DNA from: an uncultured Rhodospirillales bacterium
GTDB taxonomy: Bacteria > Pseudomonadota > Alphaproteobacteria > Acetobacterales > Acetobacteraceae
DNA: 64,000 nt
Reading direction: 5' to 3'
Assembly: GCA_903924855.1 (NCBI GenBank)
Contig: CAIYCW010000107.1
Coordinates: forward strand, 49,531-113,530
Under the pieces are notes generated by a model. That model did no database searches and had not been told where the DNA came from. It worked only from the letters and a program-made list of their open reading frames with translations. Positions 40,294 to 47,615 of the stretch are shown piece by piece. The position numbers were made by a program, and so were the translations under genes. How positions within the stretch are numbered: the first letter of the stretch is position 1; each line of letters starts with the position of its first letter.

Positions 40294-41208
40294 ATGAACC
40301 AGGCCCTTTACGGTGGCGTCAACGCCGCCGTGCTCACCGCCATGCACGACGATCTCTCGGTCGACCTGCCCCGCATGATCGCCCACGGCCAATGGCTGCT
40401 GGCCAATGGCTGCAACGGCCTCGGCATCCTCGGCACCACCGGTGAAGCCAATTCCCTCGGCATCGCCGAGCGCATCGCCATCATGGAAGGCTTCGTCGAG
40501 GCCGGCATCCCAGGCGCCCAACTCCTCCCCGGCACCGGCACCACCGCCATCCCGGACACCGTCATGCTCACCCGCAAGGCAGAGGAACTCGGCTGCAAGG
40601 GCGCCCTGTTGCTGCCCCCCTTCTTCTACAAAAACCCCTCGCAGGACGGGCTCTTCGCCTATTTCTCCGAAGTCATCGAGCGCGTCGGCGGCGACATCGC
40701 CTTCTACCTCTACCACTTCCCCGCCCAATCCGCGGTGCCCTTCACGGTAGACTTCATCGCCCGCCTGCTGCGCGCCTACCCCGGCAAGATCCGCGGCATC
40801 AAGGACAGCAGCGGCGATTTCGCCAACACCAAATCCTACGCCGATGCCTTCGCGGCCGACGGGTTCGAAGTCTATTGCGGCGATGACGGCGCCCTGCACG
40901 CCCTCCTCCAGGCCGGCGGCGCCGGCTGCATCACCGCCGCCGCCAATGTCGGCTGCGCCATCTCCGCCCAGGTCTACGCCGCACGCGGGGGTGCCGCGGG
41001 CGAAGCCCCGCAGGCAATCCTGTCCAAGGTCCGCGCCGCCGTCACCTCCGCCCCGCTGATCCCGGGCCTGAAATCCCTCATCTCCCGCCACCACAGCAAC
41101 CCGGCCTGGTTGAACATCCGCCCGCCGCACACAAAATTGAGTGCCGAGGCGGAACAGGCCCTGTTCAGCGCCTTCGATGCGACCGGCGTGGTGCTGGAAG
41201 CCGCCTGA
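40294..41208 (+). CDS. Dihydrodipicolinate synthase/N-acetylneuraminate lyase family protein
   Basis: A 304-aa TIM-barrel aldolase of the DapA/NanA superfamily. The nucleophile loop LGTTGEANSL, the YHFPAQS tyrosine motif and the Schiff-base Lys in IRGIKDSSGDF are present. Genuine DapA usually has GTTGE and an Arg for substrate carboxylate in place; here the context (no lysine genes) points to a related keto-acid or sugar-acid lyase. It starts 12 bp after the YcgN-like gene. Confidence 0.85.
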   Translation: MNQALYGGVNAAVLTAMHDDLSVDLPRMIAHGQWLLANGCNGLGILGTTGEANSLGIAERIAIMEGFVEAGIPGAQLLPGTGTTAIPDTVMLTRKAEELGCKGALLLPPFFYKNPSQDGLFAYFSEVIERVGGDIAFYLYHFPAQSAVPFTVDFIARLLRAYPGKIRGIKDSSGDFANTKSYADAFAADGFEVYCGDDGALHALLQAGGAGCITAAANVGCAISAQVYAARGGAAGEAPQAILSKVRAAVTSAPLIPGLKSLISRHHSNPAWLNIRPPHTKLSAEAEQALFSAFDATGVVLEAA

Positions 41209-41223
41209 ACCCAGGAGCCTGAG

Positions 41224-41367
41224 ATGCGTCTGCTCACCCTCATCGTTGTGCTCAGCATCCCCTTGCTGCTATCCGCCTGCAACACCGCCAAGGGCATTGG
41301 CGAGGACATCAACGGCGCCGGTCGCGCCATCACCAACGGCGCGCAGGACGTGCAGAAAAAGCTCTGA
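41224..41367 (+). CDS. Entericidin-like small lipoprotein
   Basis: A 47-aa ORF too short for the track. It has a lipoprotein signal (MRLLTLIVVLSIPLLLSAC, lipobox LSAC) followed by NTAKGIGEDINGAGRAITNGAQDVQKKL, matching the entericidin A/B pattern (CNTxxGxGxDIxxxG). Entericidins are small amphipathic membrane lipoproteins proposed to influence envelope stability. It lies 15 bp after the DapA-family gene and has GGAG before the ATG. Confidence 0.8.
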   Translation: MRLLTLIVVLSIPLLLSACNTAKGIGEDINGAGRAITNGAQDVQKKL

Positions 41368-41399
41368 TCGCAGCCGAACCATCCGGGAACAGATTTCAG

Positions 41400-41534
41400 A
41401 TGAACGCCTCCGCCTCCAACAAAACCATCGCCGTTCTGCTGATCGCCGTCATCATGGGCGTCGGCTCCTTCGTCCTCGAAGCCCCGCTGCTCTCCGGCCT
41501 CGTCTCCCTGCTGGTGTTCATGCTCAACTTCTGA
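41400..41534 (+). CDS. Small two-helix membrane protein
   Basis: A 44-aa ORF absent from the track, starting 32 bp after the entericidin-like gene. After a polar head (MNASASNKT) it has two hydrophobic stretches, IAVLLIAVIMGVGSFVL and LLSGLVSLLVFMLNF, split by EAP. No family recognised. It is followed by a REP-like hairpin. Confidence 0.5.
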   Translation: MNASASNKTIAVLLIAVIMGVGSFVLEAPLLSGLVSLLVFMLNF

Positions 41535-41543
41535 CGCAACGAG

Positions 41544-41567
41544 GTGGGGCGCCGCCTGGCGTCCCAC
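41544..41567. repeat. REP-like palindrome GTGGGGCGCC-GCCT-GGCGTCCCAC
   Basis: Third member of the GTGGGACGCC family, with one G-T wobble in the 10-bp stem, 10 bp after the small membrane gene. It probably acts as terminator for the lipoprotein/membrane protein transcript. Confidence 0.7.
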
Positions 41568-41661
41568 CACGCCCGCCTTCAGCAATCTCAAACCATTGCC
41601 ATAAGTCGCGGTTTAATTAACAAATCGCAATAAAACCCACGCGCCTTCCCAACATCTCCCC

Positions 41662-42315
41662 TCACCACAATTTGCCATAGCCCTGCCGCCGTGCCGCCGA
41701 AAGCATGCCGCGCGGCAACGGAATCCGCCCCAGATCCAACTTCGCACGCTTCCTGCGCACGCGCGGCTTCCGCTCCTTCGGCTCAGGGCGGGGCCTCGCC
41801 GCCGCACCTGGCCGCAACACCGCGCTCTCAATCGCCAAGGCCCGGCACAGCGGCAACAGCAGCCGCCCGGCCTGGGGCGACGCCTGCAGCAGCGCCACCA
41901 TCTCCGGCTGCTCCAGCACATGGCGAAGCTGCGCCCCAAGCCCCGCCGCCTCATGCGCGCCGATCCGCACCAGCCACCCAAACTTGGTCGGCCAAAGGCG
42001 CTTCGCCCGCACACCCGGACGGCGCACCGCGCTGTCACCCGCCGCCACGGCCGGCGCCGCGGTCAGGTCAGTGGCGCAAGCCGCCTCGCCAGACGTTGAA
42101 ATCCCCCGCGCCGCGCGCGGCACAAGCCGCCCGGCCCGAAACCGCACCAGCAGACCATCCACAAGCCGCCCGATCTCGCCCAGCCTGCGATGCAGCAGTA
42201 GCACCAGCAAGGTCGGCAGAATCCGCTGTCCACCCCACGCCGCCACGCGCTCGCGCAGCGCATGGATCACGTAGGTCAGGCTCAACCCTTCCGGTGCGGC
42301 GGCTTCAATCTCCAT
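41662..42315 (-). CDS. Uncharacterised FGWL/PLCR-family protein (paralog B)
   Basis: A 217-aa protein paralogous to the gene at 30320. It shares the hydrophobic/basic N-terminal part (ILPTLLVLLLHRRLG) and the conserved domain KFGWLVRIGAHEAAGLGAQLRHVLEQPEM..ASPQAGRLLLPLCRALAIES, then a basic Pro/Arg/Lys tail. The start was set at ATG 42315 (MEIEAAAPEG); the track version extends into the promoter region of the divergent helicase. No known family. It lies on the strand opposite to paralog A. Confidence 0.72.
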   Translation of the reverse strand: MEIEAAAPEGLSLTYVIHALRERVAAWGGQRILPTLLVLLLHRRLGEIGRLVDGLLVRFRAGRLVPRAARGISTSGEAACATDLTAAPAVAAGDSAVRRPGVRAKRLWPTKFGWLVRIGAHEAAGLGAQLRHVLEQPEMVALLQASPQAGRLLLPLCRALAIESAVLRPGAAARPRPEPKERKPRVRRKRAKLDLGRIPLPRGMLSAARRQGYGKLW

Positions 42316-42478
42316 CCACCAGTGTCTTTCATGCGCCCTGGCTGACTGCAAGACATTTCCGCCCCACCCCGCCCACCCTGTTTGACGCAGTGCAGCATCC
42401 CCCCTAAACACACCGCATTCCAAACAAGCCAAGCCCAACCAGGCGCACCCCACTCAGCGCCGGAGGCGCCGCTTTCCC

Positions 42479-43759
42479 ATGTCCATCACCTTCGCCGATC
42501 TCGCCCTCATCGCCCCGCTGCAAAGCGCGCTGGACGAGCTTGGCTACACCACCCCCACCCCGATTCAGGCCCAATCCATCCCGCTGCTGCTGCAAGGCCA
42601 GGACGTGCTGGGCATGGCACAGACCGGCACCGGCAAAACCGCGGCCTTCGTGCTGCCCCTGCTCCACCGCCTCGCAACCTTGCCCCGCCCGGCGCCCAAA
42701 GCCGGCGCCCGCGTGCTGGTCCTGGCCCCCACCCGCGAACTCGTCTCCCAGATCGCCGATGGCTTCGAGACATTCGGCCGCCATCTGCCGCTCACCGTCA
42801 CCACCATCTTTGGCGGCGTCAGCCAGGTCCATCAGGTCCGCGCCCTCAACACCGGGGTGGACATCATCGTCGCCGCCCCCGGCCGCCTGCTCGATCTGAT
42901 CTCCCAGGGCCTGTGCGATCTGTCACAGCTGGAAGCCCTCGTCCTCGACGAAGCCGACCAGATGCTCGACATGGGCTTTGCCAAGCCGATCGAGCGCATC
43001 GTGGCAACACTGCCGACCGATCGCCATACGCTGCTGTTCTCCGCCACCATGCCGAAATCCATCGCGGCCCTGGCCGACACCCTTTTGCGCAACCCCGCCC
43101 ATGTCGAGATCGCACCGCCCTCCACCACGGTTGCGCGCATCGCGCAGTCGGTGATGTTCGTCGATGCCGCCAACAAGAAGGACGCTCTGCTCGCTCTGCT
43201 GCAAACCCCGGGCATCGGCCAGGCCGTGGTGTTCACCCTGCAAAAGAACATCGCCAACGATGTCTGCGCCTTCATCACCGAAGCCGGCATCCCCGCCGAG
43301 GCGCTGCACGGCAACAAATCGCAAGGCCAGCGTGAACGCGCGCTGGACGCCTTCCGCACCGGCGCCGTGAAGGTCCTGGTTGCCACCGACATCGCCGCCC
43401 GCGGCATCGATGTCGACACCGTCACCCATGTTTTCAACCACGACCTGCCGAGCCTGCCCGAAAGCTATGTCCACCGCATCGGCCGCACCGGAAGGGCCGG
43501 CCGCGGCGGCCACGCCATCACCCTGTGCGACGCCGAACAGCGCGCCTGGCTGCGCGATGTCGAGCGTGAGATCGGCACCAGCCTTGAGGTGCATGCCGAC
43601 CATCCATGGCATTCGACCGAAGCGCAGAACTCCACCAAGCGCCCGCCCGTGCTCGGCGGCGGTCCCGTCAAGCAGATCAAGGAGCAGGTGCAGCGCGAGC
43701 GCAAGATCTGGACCGAAGAGGAAAAACGCGCCGCGCGGGAGGCCGCCAAGGCGGCCTGA
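42479..43759 (+). CDS. DEAD-box RNA helicase (RhlE-like)
   Basis: A 426-aa ATP-dependent RNA helicase. The Q motif TTPTPIQAQSIPLL, motif I AQTGTGKTAA, Ia PTRELV, II VLDEADQML, III SATMP, V ATDIAARGID and VI HRIGRTGRAGRGG are all present. The C-terminal tail is short and basic. It probably unwinds structured RNA or assists ribosome assembly at low temperature. A paralog lies at 56068. Confidence 0.95.
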   Translation: MSITFADLALIAPLQSALDELGYTTPTPIQAQSIPLLLQGQDVLGMAQTGTGKTAAFVLPLLHRLATLPRPAPKAGARVLVLAPTRELVSQIADGFETFGRHLPLTVTTIFGGVSQVHQVRALNTGVDIIVAAPGRLLDLISQGLCDLSQLEALVLDEADQMLDMGFAKPIERIVATLPTDRHTLLFSATMPKSIAALADTLLRNPAHVEIAPPSTTVARIAQSVMFVDAANKKDALLALLQTPGIGQAVVFTLQKNIANDVCAFITEAGIPAEALHGNKSQGQRERALDAFRTGAVKVLVATDIAARGIDVDTVTHVFNHDLPSLPESYVHRIGRTGRAGRGGHAITLCDAEQRAWLRDVEREIGTSLEVHADHPWHSTEAQNSTKRPPVLGGGPVKQIKEQVQRERKIWTEEEKRAAREAAKAA

Positions 43760-43776
43760 CCGCAGCCAAACGAAAA

Positions 43777-43811
43777 AAGTTTTTTTGCTTCTTTTTGTTC
43801 ACAAAAAGAAG
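43777..43811 (+). terminator. AT-rich repeated hairpin after RhlE-like gene
   Basis: AAGTTTTTTTG then CTTCTTTTTGT-TC-ACAAAAAGAAG, an 11-bp perfect stem with a 2-base loop, 17 bp past the helicase stop and matching the reverse-oriented 6530 copy nearly base for base. Confidence 0.65.
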
Positions 43812-43825
43812 ATTCTTGCTGTTCC

Positions 43826-44713
43826 CTAAGCCCCAGTCATCGCCGCCACAAACAGCGCCGTGTTGTGCCGCAGCATCTCCAGATAGGTCGCAGCCGGCCC
43901 CCCTGCCGCGGACAGCGCATCGGAATACACCGCCCCGCCCAGCACCGCCCCCGCCTCCCGCGCCACGGTTGCCGCCAGGCGCGGATCGGTCATGTTCTCC
44001 ACAAACACCGCCCGCACGTGCTCGCGTTTGATCTGCCCGATCAGCGCCGCCAGATCGGCGGCCGAGGGCTCACCCTCCGTGCTGATCCCCTGCACGAAGC
44101 GCAGCGTCACACCGTAGCGCGCCCCGTAATAGCCGAACGCGTCATGGCTCGTCAGAATCACCCGCTTCTCGCGTGGCACGCCGGCAAGCTGCGACGAGAT
44201 CCAGCGATCCGTCGCCTCGATCTCCGCGATATAGGCGCCGGCCCGCGCCGCGATCGCCGTCGCCTGATCAGGCAGCGCCTTGGCCAGTCCGGCCGCGATC
44301 GCCCGCACATACAGAATTGCGTTGGTCGGGTCCTGCCAGGCATGCGGGTCGGTGATGCTGCGGCCATCCTCCTCCATCTGGCGCGGCGTCACCGCCGCCC
44401 CCGCCACAATCCGCACGCCCTTGAACCCCGCCGCCTGCGGCAGCCGCGCCATCCAGCCCTCCAGCCCCAGCCCGTTCTCCACCAGCGCCACGGCCGCATG
44501 GATCGAAGTCAGGTCAGACGGTGTCGGCTGATATTGATGCGCATCGCCGTCCACCGGCACCAGCGATGCCACCGTCACCGCCTCACCGCCCACCACCTGC
44601 GTCATGTCCGCCAGAATGGAAAAACTCGCCACCACCTTCACGGTCTCGGCGGCTGCAAGGTGCCGCGCAACTCCAAGCCAGGGCAGGGCGGCCAGCAGGG
44701 TGCGGCGGTTCAT
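43826..44713 (-). CDS. Metal ABC transporter substrate-binding protein (ZnuA/TroA family)
   Basis: A 295-aa cluster A-I metal-binding protein with a signal peptide (MNRRTLLAALPWLGVARHLAAA). Metal-ligand positions are visible as DGDAHQYQPTPSD (His near 58), ITDPHAWQDP (His near 122), TSHDAFGYYG (His near 189) and a late acidic ligand. There is no His-rich loop. No ATPase or permease gene is adjacent, so it is an orphan component. A Zur-type palindrome lies 15 bp upstream, which favours zinc over manganese. Confidence 0.85.
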   Translation of the reverse strand: MNRRTLLAALPWLGVARHLAAAETVKVVASFSILADMTQVVGGEAVTVASLVPVDGDAHQYQPTPSDLTSIHAAVALVENGLGLEGWMARLPQAAGFKGVRIVAGAAVTPRQMEEDGRSITDPHAWQDPTNAILYVRAIAAGLAKALPDQATAIAARAGAYIAEIEATDRWISSQLAGVPREKRVILTSHDAFGYYGARYGVTLRFVQGISTEGEPSAADLAALIGQIKREHVRAVFVENMTDPRLAATVAREAGAVLGGAVYSDALSAAGGPAATYLEMLRHNTALFVAAMTGA

Positions 44714-44727
44714 CGGGCAACTCTGTA

Positions 44728-44742
44728 TGTTATACTATAACA
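44728..44742. promoter_or_regulatory. Zur-box-like palindrome TGTTATA-C-TATAACA
   Basis: A perfect 15-bp palindrome matching the known Zur-box core GTTATAnTATAAC, ending 15 bp before the start of the metal-binding-protein gene. Zinc-bound Zur would be expected to repress the gene. It could also touch the divergent M48-family gene 70 bp away. Confidence 0.75.
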
Positions 44743-44811
44743 AATAAGCCCGCCGACAAATCCCGGCAAGCCCCGCGTTGCGGCGTGCCCGAATCCCGTT
44801 ACTCTTGGCCT

Positions 44812-45513
44812 ATGTCAGACGATCTGCAGGAAACCGTGCCCCTCGATGGCGCCCCCACTTTGGTGCGCTGGCGCCGCTCGCAGCGTGCCCGCCGCGTCTC
44901 CCTGCGCATCGACCCGCGCGGCGGCGCCGTTGTCGTCACCCTGCCGCCCCGAGCCACCCGCGCGCTCGGCCTGCGCCTGCTCACCTCCCATGCCGGCTGG
45001 GTGCAGAACCGGCTCTCCGCCCTGCCAGGCCGCATCCCCTTCACCCACGGCGCCAGCATCCCGTTCTGCGGCACGCCGCACCGCATTGCCCACACCCCGG
45101 ATCACACCGGCGCCGTGCTCTGCGCCGATGGCGTGCTGCACGTCTCCGGCCACCAGGATTTCCTGCCCAGCCGCGTCGCCGACTATCTGCGCGCCGAGGC
45201 CAAACGCCGTCTGGCGGCGCAGGCCATCGCCAAATCAGCCCTGCTCGGCCGCAAGCCCAGCCGCATCACCGTCAAGGACACCACCAGCCGCTGGGGCAGC
45301 TGCACCGCCAAGGGCGCGCTGGCCTTCAGCTGGCGCCTGATCCTGGCACCGCCCTTCGTGCAGGATTACGTGGTGGCACATGAGGTGGCGCATCTGCGCC
45401 ACATGAACCACAGCCAGGCCTTCTGGAGCACGGTCGCCGACCTCACCCCCCACACCGACGCCGCCACCACCTGGCTGCGCACCCACGGCGTGGAGCTCCT
45501 GCGCATCGGCTAA
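44812..45513 (+). CDS. YgjP-like zinc metallopeptidase (DUF45/M48 family)
   Basis: A 233-aa protein of the YgjP/DUF45 family. The N-terminal RWRRSQRARRVSLRIDPRGG matches the family, and the zinc site is HEVAHLRHMNHSQAFW (HExxH plus downstream His). TTSRWGSCTAKG is the other conserved block. No membrane segment. Function is unknown for most members. ATG 44812 was chosen where homology begins; the track frame begins earlier, antisense to znuA. Confidence 0.87.
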   Translation: MSDDLQETVPLDGAPTLVRWRRSQRARRVSLRIDPRGGAVVVTLPPRATRALGLRLLTSHAGWVQNRLSALPGRIPFTHGASIPFCGTPHRIAHTPDHTGAVLCADGVLHVSGHQDFLPSRVADYLRAEAKRRLAAQAIAKSALLGRKPSRITVKDTTSRWGSCTAKGALAFSWRLILAPPFVQDYVVAHEVAHLRHMNHSQAFWSTVADLTPHTDAATTWLRTHGVELLRIG

Positions 45514-45530
45514 CGCGGATCCAAGGTGAT

Positions 45531-45564
45531 AAAAGTTTTTTGGTCCTTTTTTCAAAAAAAGGAC
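45531..45564 (+). terminator. AT-rich hairpin (plus copy) after M48-family gene
   Basis: AAAAGTTTTTTG then GTCCTTTTTT-CA-AAAAAAGGAC, a perfect 10-bp stem, 18 bp after the peptidase stop. With the next element it forms a head-to-head pair between converging genes. Confidence 0.65.
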
Positions 45565-45566
45565 TT

Positions 45567-45606
45567 CTTCTTTTTTTGAAAAAAAGAAGCAAAAAAACTT
45601 TTATAC
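45567..45606 (-). terminator. AT-rich hairpin (minus copy) after phnX
   Basis: On the minus strand: AAAAGTTTTTTTG then CTTCTTTTTTT-C-AAAAAAAGAAG, an 11-bp stem, overlapping the phnX stop. Together with the plus copy it forms a long nested inverted repeat (about 80 bp). Confidence 0.65.
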
Positions 45607-46419
45607 CTTTTGACCCGGGCCAATCGCGCGGGAGAGGCGCTGGTTGATCGTGTCGATCACGGGGGGCAGATCGGCCAGGCTGTCGATCACGAAATCCGCC
45701 CCGCACGCCTCGAAGGCCCGTGTTGCCGTCTCGCGGATCTCCGCCTTCGCGGCCGGCGCCAGCGAGGCCAGCTCCGCTTCGGACAGGCCGCACATATTCC
45801 CGCTCAGCGCCAGGCCCACTGTCCAGGTGCCGGCCTCGCGCCCCTCGCCGATGCCGGGCTCGGTGTCATCCACCTTCACCACGCAACGCGCCGGCCACAC
45901 GCCCATCTGCGCCATCGCATGCCACATCATCAACGGCGAAGGCCGCCCCGCCGGCAGATCGCCGGCACACACGCTCAGCTCCGGCTCATACCCGCCACGC
46001 GCCGCGATCGGCGCCAGCACATCCATGATCGGCCGCGTGTAGCCGGTGGTCGCACCAATGCGGATGCCGCGCGCCCGCAAAATGCCCAGCGCGTCGAGGG
46101 CGCCGGGAATGAACCCGGCATGCGCCTCCACCGAGGCCACGTTCATCGGCTCGAACACCGCCATCACCGCGTCGATCTCGGCCTCGGTCATCGCATGCCC
46201 ATGCCGCGCCCGCCACGCCGCATCCACTGACGGCGTGCGCCCCACCTCACGGATATGGTCGCGCTTGGCCATCCCCATCGGCCCGCGCGCATCGGCAATG
46301 GTGATCACCACGCCGAATTCGGCAAATGCCCGCACAAACGCCCCCATCGGCGCGCGCGAGCCATGATCCACCACCGTGCCGGCCCAATCCAGAATCACGG
46401 CCTTGATGCTCTGCGTCAT
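45601..46419 (-). CDS. phnX: Phosphonoacetaldehyde hydrolase (phosphonatase)
   Basis: A 272-aa HAD-superfamily enzyme cleaving the C-P bond of phosphonoacetaldehyde to acetaldehyde and phosphate. The nucleophile motif is ILDWAGTVVD (near residue 9), the Schiff-base Lys lies in MGMAKRDHI (near residue 52), and HAD motifs TTGYTR and KVDDTEPGIGEG follow. It pairs with an upstream TIGR03364 oxidoreductase, 13 bp away. No phnW transaminase is adjacent. Confidence 0.93.
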   Translation of the reverse strand: MTQSIKAVILDWAGTVVDHGSRAPMGAFVRAFAEFGVVITIADARGPMGMAKRDHIREVGRTPSVDAAWRARHGHAMTEAEIDAVMAVFEPMNVASVEAHAGFIPGALDALGILRARGIRIGATTGYTRPIMDVLAPIAARGGYEPELSVCAGDLPAGRPSPLMMWHAMAQMGVWPARCVVKVDDTEPGIGEGREAGTWTVGLALSGNMCGLSEAELASLAPAAKAEIRETATRAFEACGADFVIDSLADLPPVIDTINQRLSRAIGPGQKV

Positions 46420-46432
46420 GCGAAATCTCCGG

Positions 46433-47566
46433 TCAGGCGTGTGGCGGCGGCGCCAGGTTCAGCAGATCGGCAAGCGTCTCCTCCGCCAGCGCGAAGGACG
46501 TGCTGGCCCCGGTGCCCGACGTCACCATCACCAGCCGCACGCCGGGGGCAGGGGCCTCCATGAACGCCACATCCGGGCCGGACGGATAAACCCCGATCCA
46601 GCGCTCGGTCACCTCCGGCGCATCGATGGCAAGGGTCGCCGACAATTCGGCCAGGATCCGGTCATCCACCGCGCGCGGCTGAAACGGGTCATGCGTGTCG
46701 GCGTAATGATGGCTGTCCCCCACCACCAGCGAGCCATCGGCCCCCTGCACGGCGATCAGATGAATGCCATCGGCCAGCCACTCGCTCTGCTCATCCTCCA
46801 GCACCGCCCGCAGCGCCGGCAGAGACGGGCAGTTCGCATAGCCCAGATACCGCACCAGCCCCAGATCGCTCATGATCGCGGCATTCAACGTGAATCCCGG
46901 ATCGGCCACCCGCAGCATGTGCAGCTTGCACAACGTCACCTGCCGCCTGGCGATCACCTCGGGATACAGCGTCACCAGATCGGTGCCCGGGCACACCACC
47001 ACATGATCCGCGCGCAGCACGCCGGAGGCGGTGGTCACCCGTCCACTCTCCACGCCAAGCACCACGGTGCGCGGCAGAAACCGCACGCCCTGCGCCGCCA
47101 GCCACTGCGTCAGCTGCCCCACCGCATAGCGGCTTTCCACCCGCAGCTCATGCGGGCTCCACAACGCCCCGGCCAGACCCTGGCGAAACCCCTCGCCATG
47201 CTCCGCCAGTTCCGCCCCGCGCAGCACCCGGCAGCCATCGCCCATCGCACTGTCGGCAAACTCCTCCAGCACCGCCAGGGCCTCAGGCCTGCGCGCCACC
47301 ATGGAAAGTCCGCGCTGATGAATGGCAATCCCGGCTGGCCCCGCCAGCTCCGCCCACACATCACGCGACCGCCGCGCCCGCCGCCAGGTGATGCCTTCCT
47401 GCTGACCGGTCACGGTCACAAAGCCGAAATTGCGGATCGAAGCCCCCGCCGCCCGCGCATCGCGGTCCAGCACGGCGGTGCGCAACCCGGCGCGGTGGGC
47501 GGCCAAAGCATGGGCCAGCCCGACAATGCCGGCGCCAACCACGATACAGTCAAAGGAATCCGTCAT
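46433..47566 (-). CDS. FAD-dependent oxidoreductase, TIGR03364 (phosphonate-linked)
   Basis: A 377-aa DAO-fold flavoenzyme. The FAD-binding GxGxxG is in CIVVGAGIVGLAHAL near residue 8, then GASIRNFGFV, with C-terminal TSGTGASTSFALAEET. This family (TIGR03364) travels with phosphonatase genes and is thought to oxidise a (substituted) 2-aminoethylphosphonate to phosphonoacetaldehyde, the PhnX substrate. This gives an oxidative route that does not need PhnW. The reaction is inferred from family and context. Confidence 0.82.
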   Translation of the reverse strand: MTDSFDCIVVGAGIVGLAHALAAHRAGLRTAVLDRDARAAGASIRNFGFVTVTGQQEGITWRRARRSRDVWAELAGPAGIAIHQRGLSMVARRPEALAVLEEFADSAMGDGCRVLRGAELAEHGEGFRQGLAGALWSPHELRVESRYAVGQLTQWLAAQGVRFLPRTVVLGVESGRVTTASGVLRADHVVVCPGTDLVTLYPEVIARRQVTLCKLHMLRVADPGFTLNAAIMSDLGLVRYLGYANCPSLPALRAVLEDEQSEWLADGIHLIAVQGADGSLVVGDSHHYADTHDPFQPRAVDDRILAELSATLAIDAPEVTERWIGVYPSGPDVAFMEAPAPGVRLVMVTSGTGASTSFALAEETLADLLNLAPPPHA

Positions 47567-47615
47567 GATGGGTCCGCACTAGCCGCTTCCGCCAGCGCGA
47601 ACAAGCGCGGGACGA

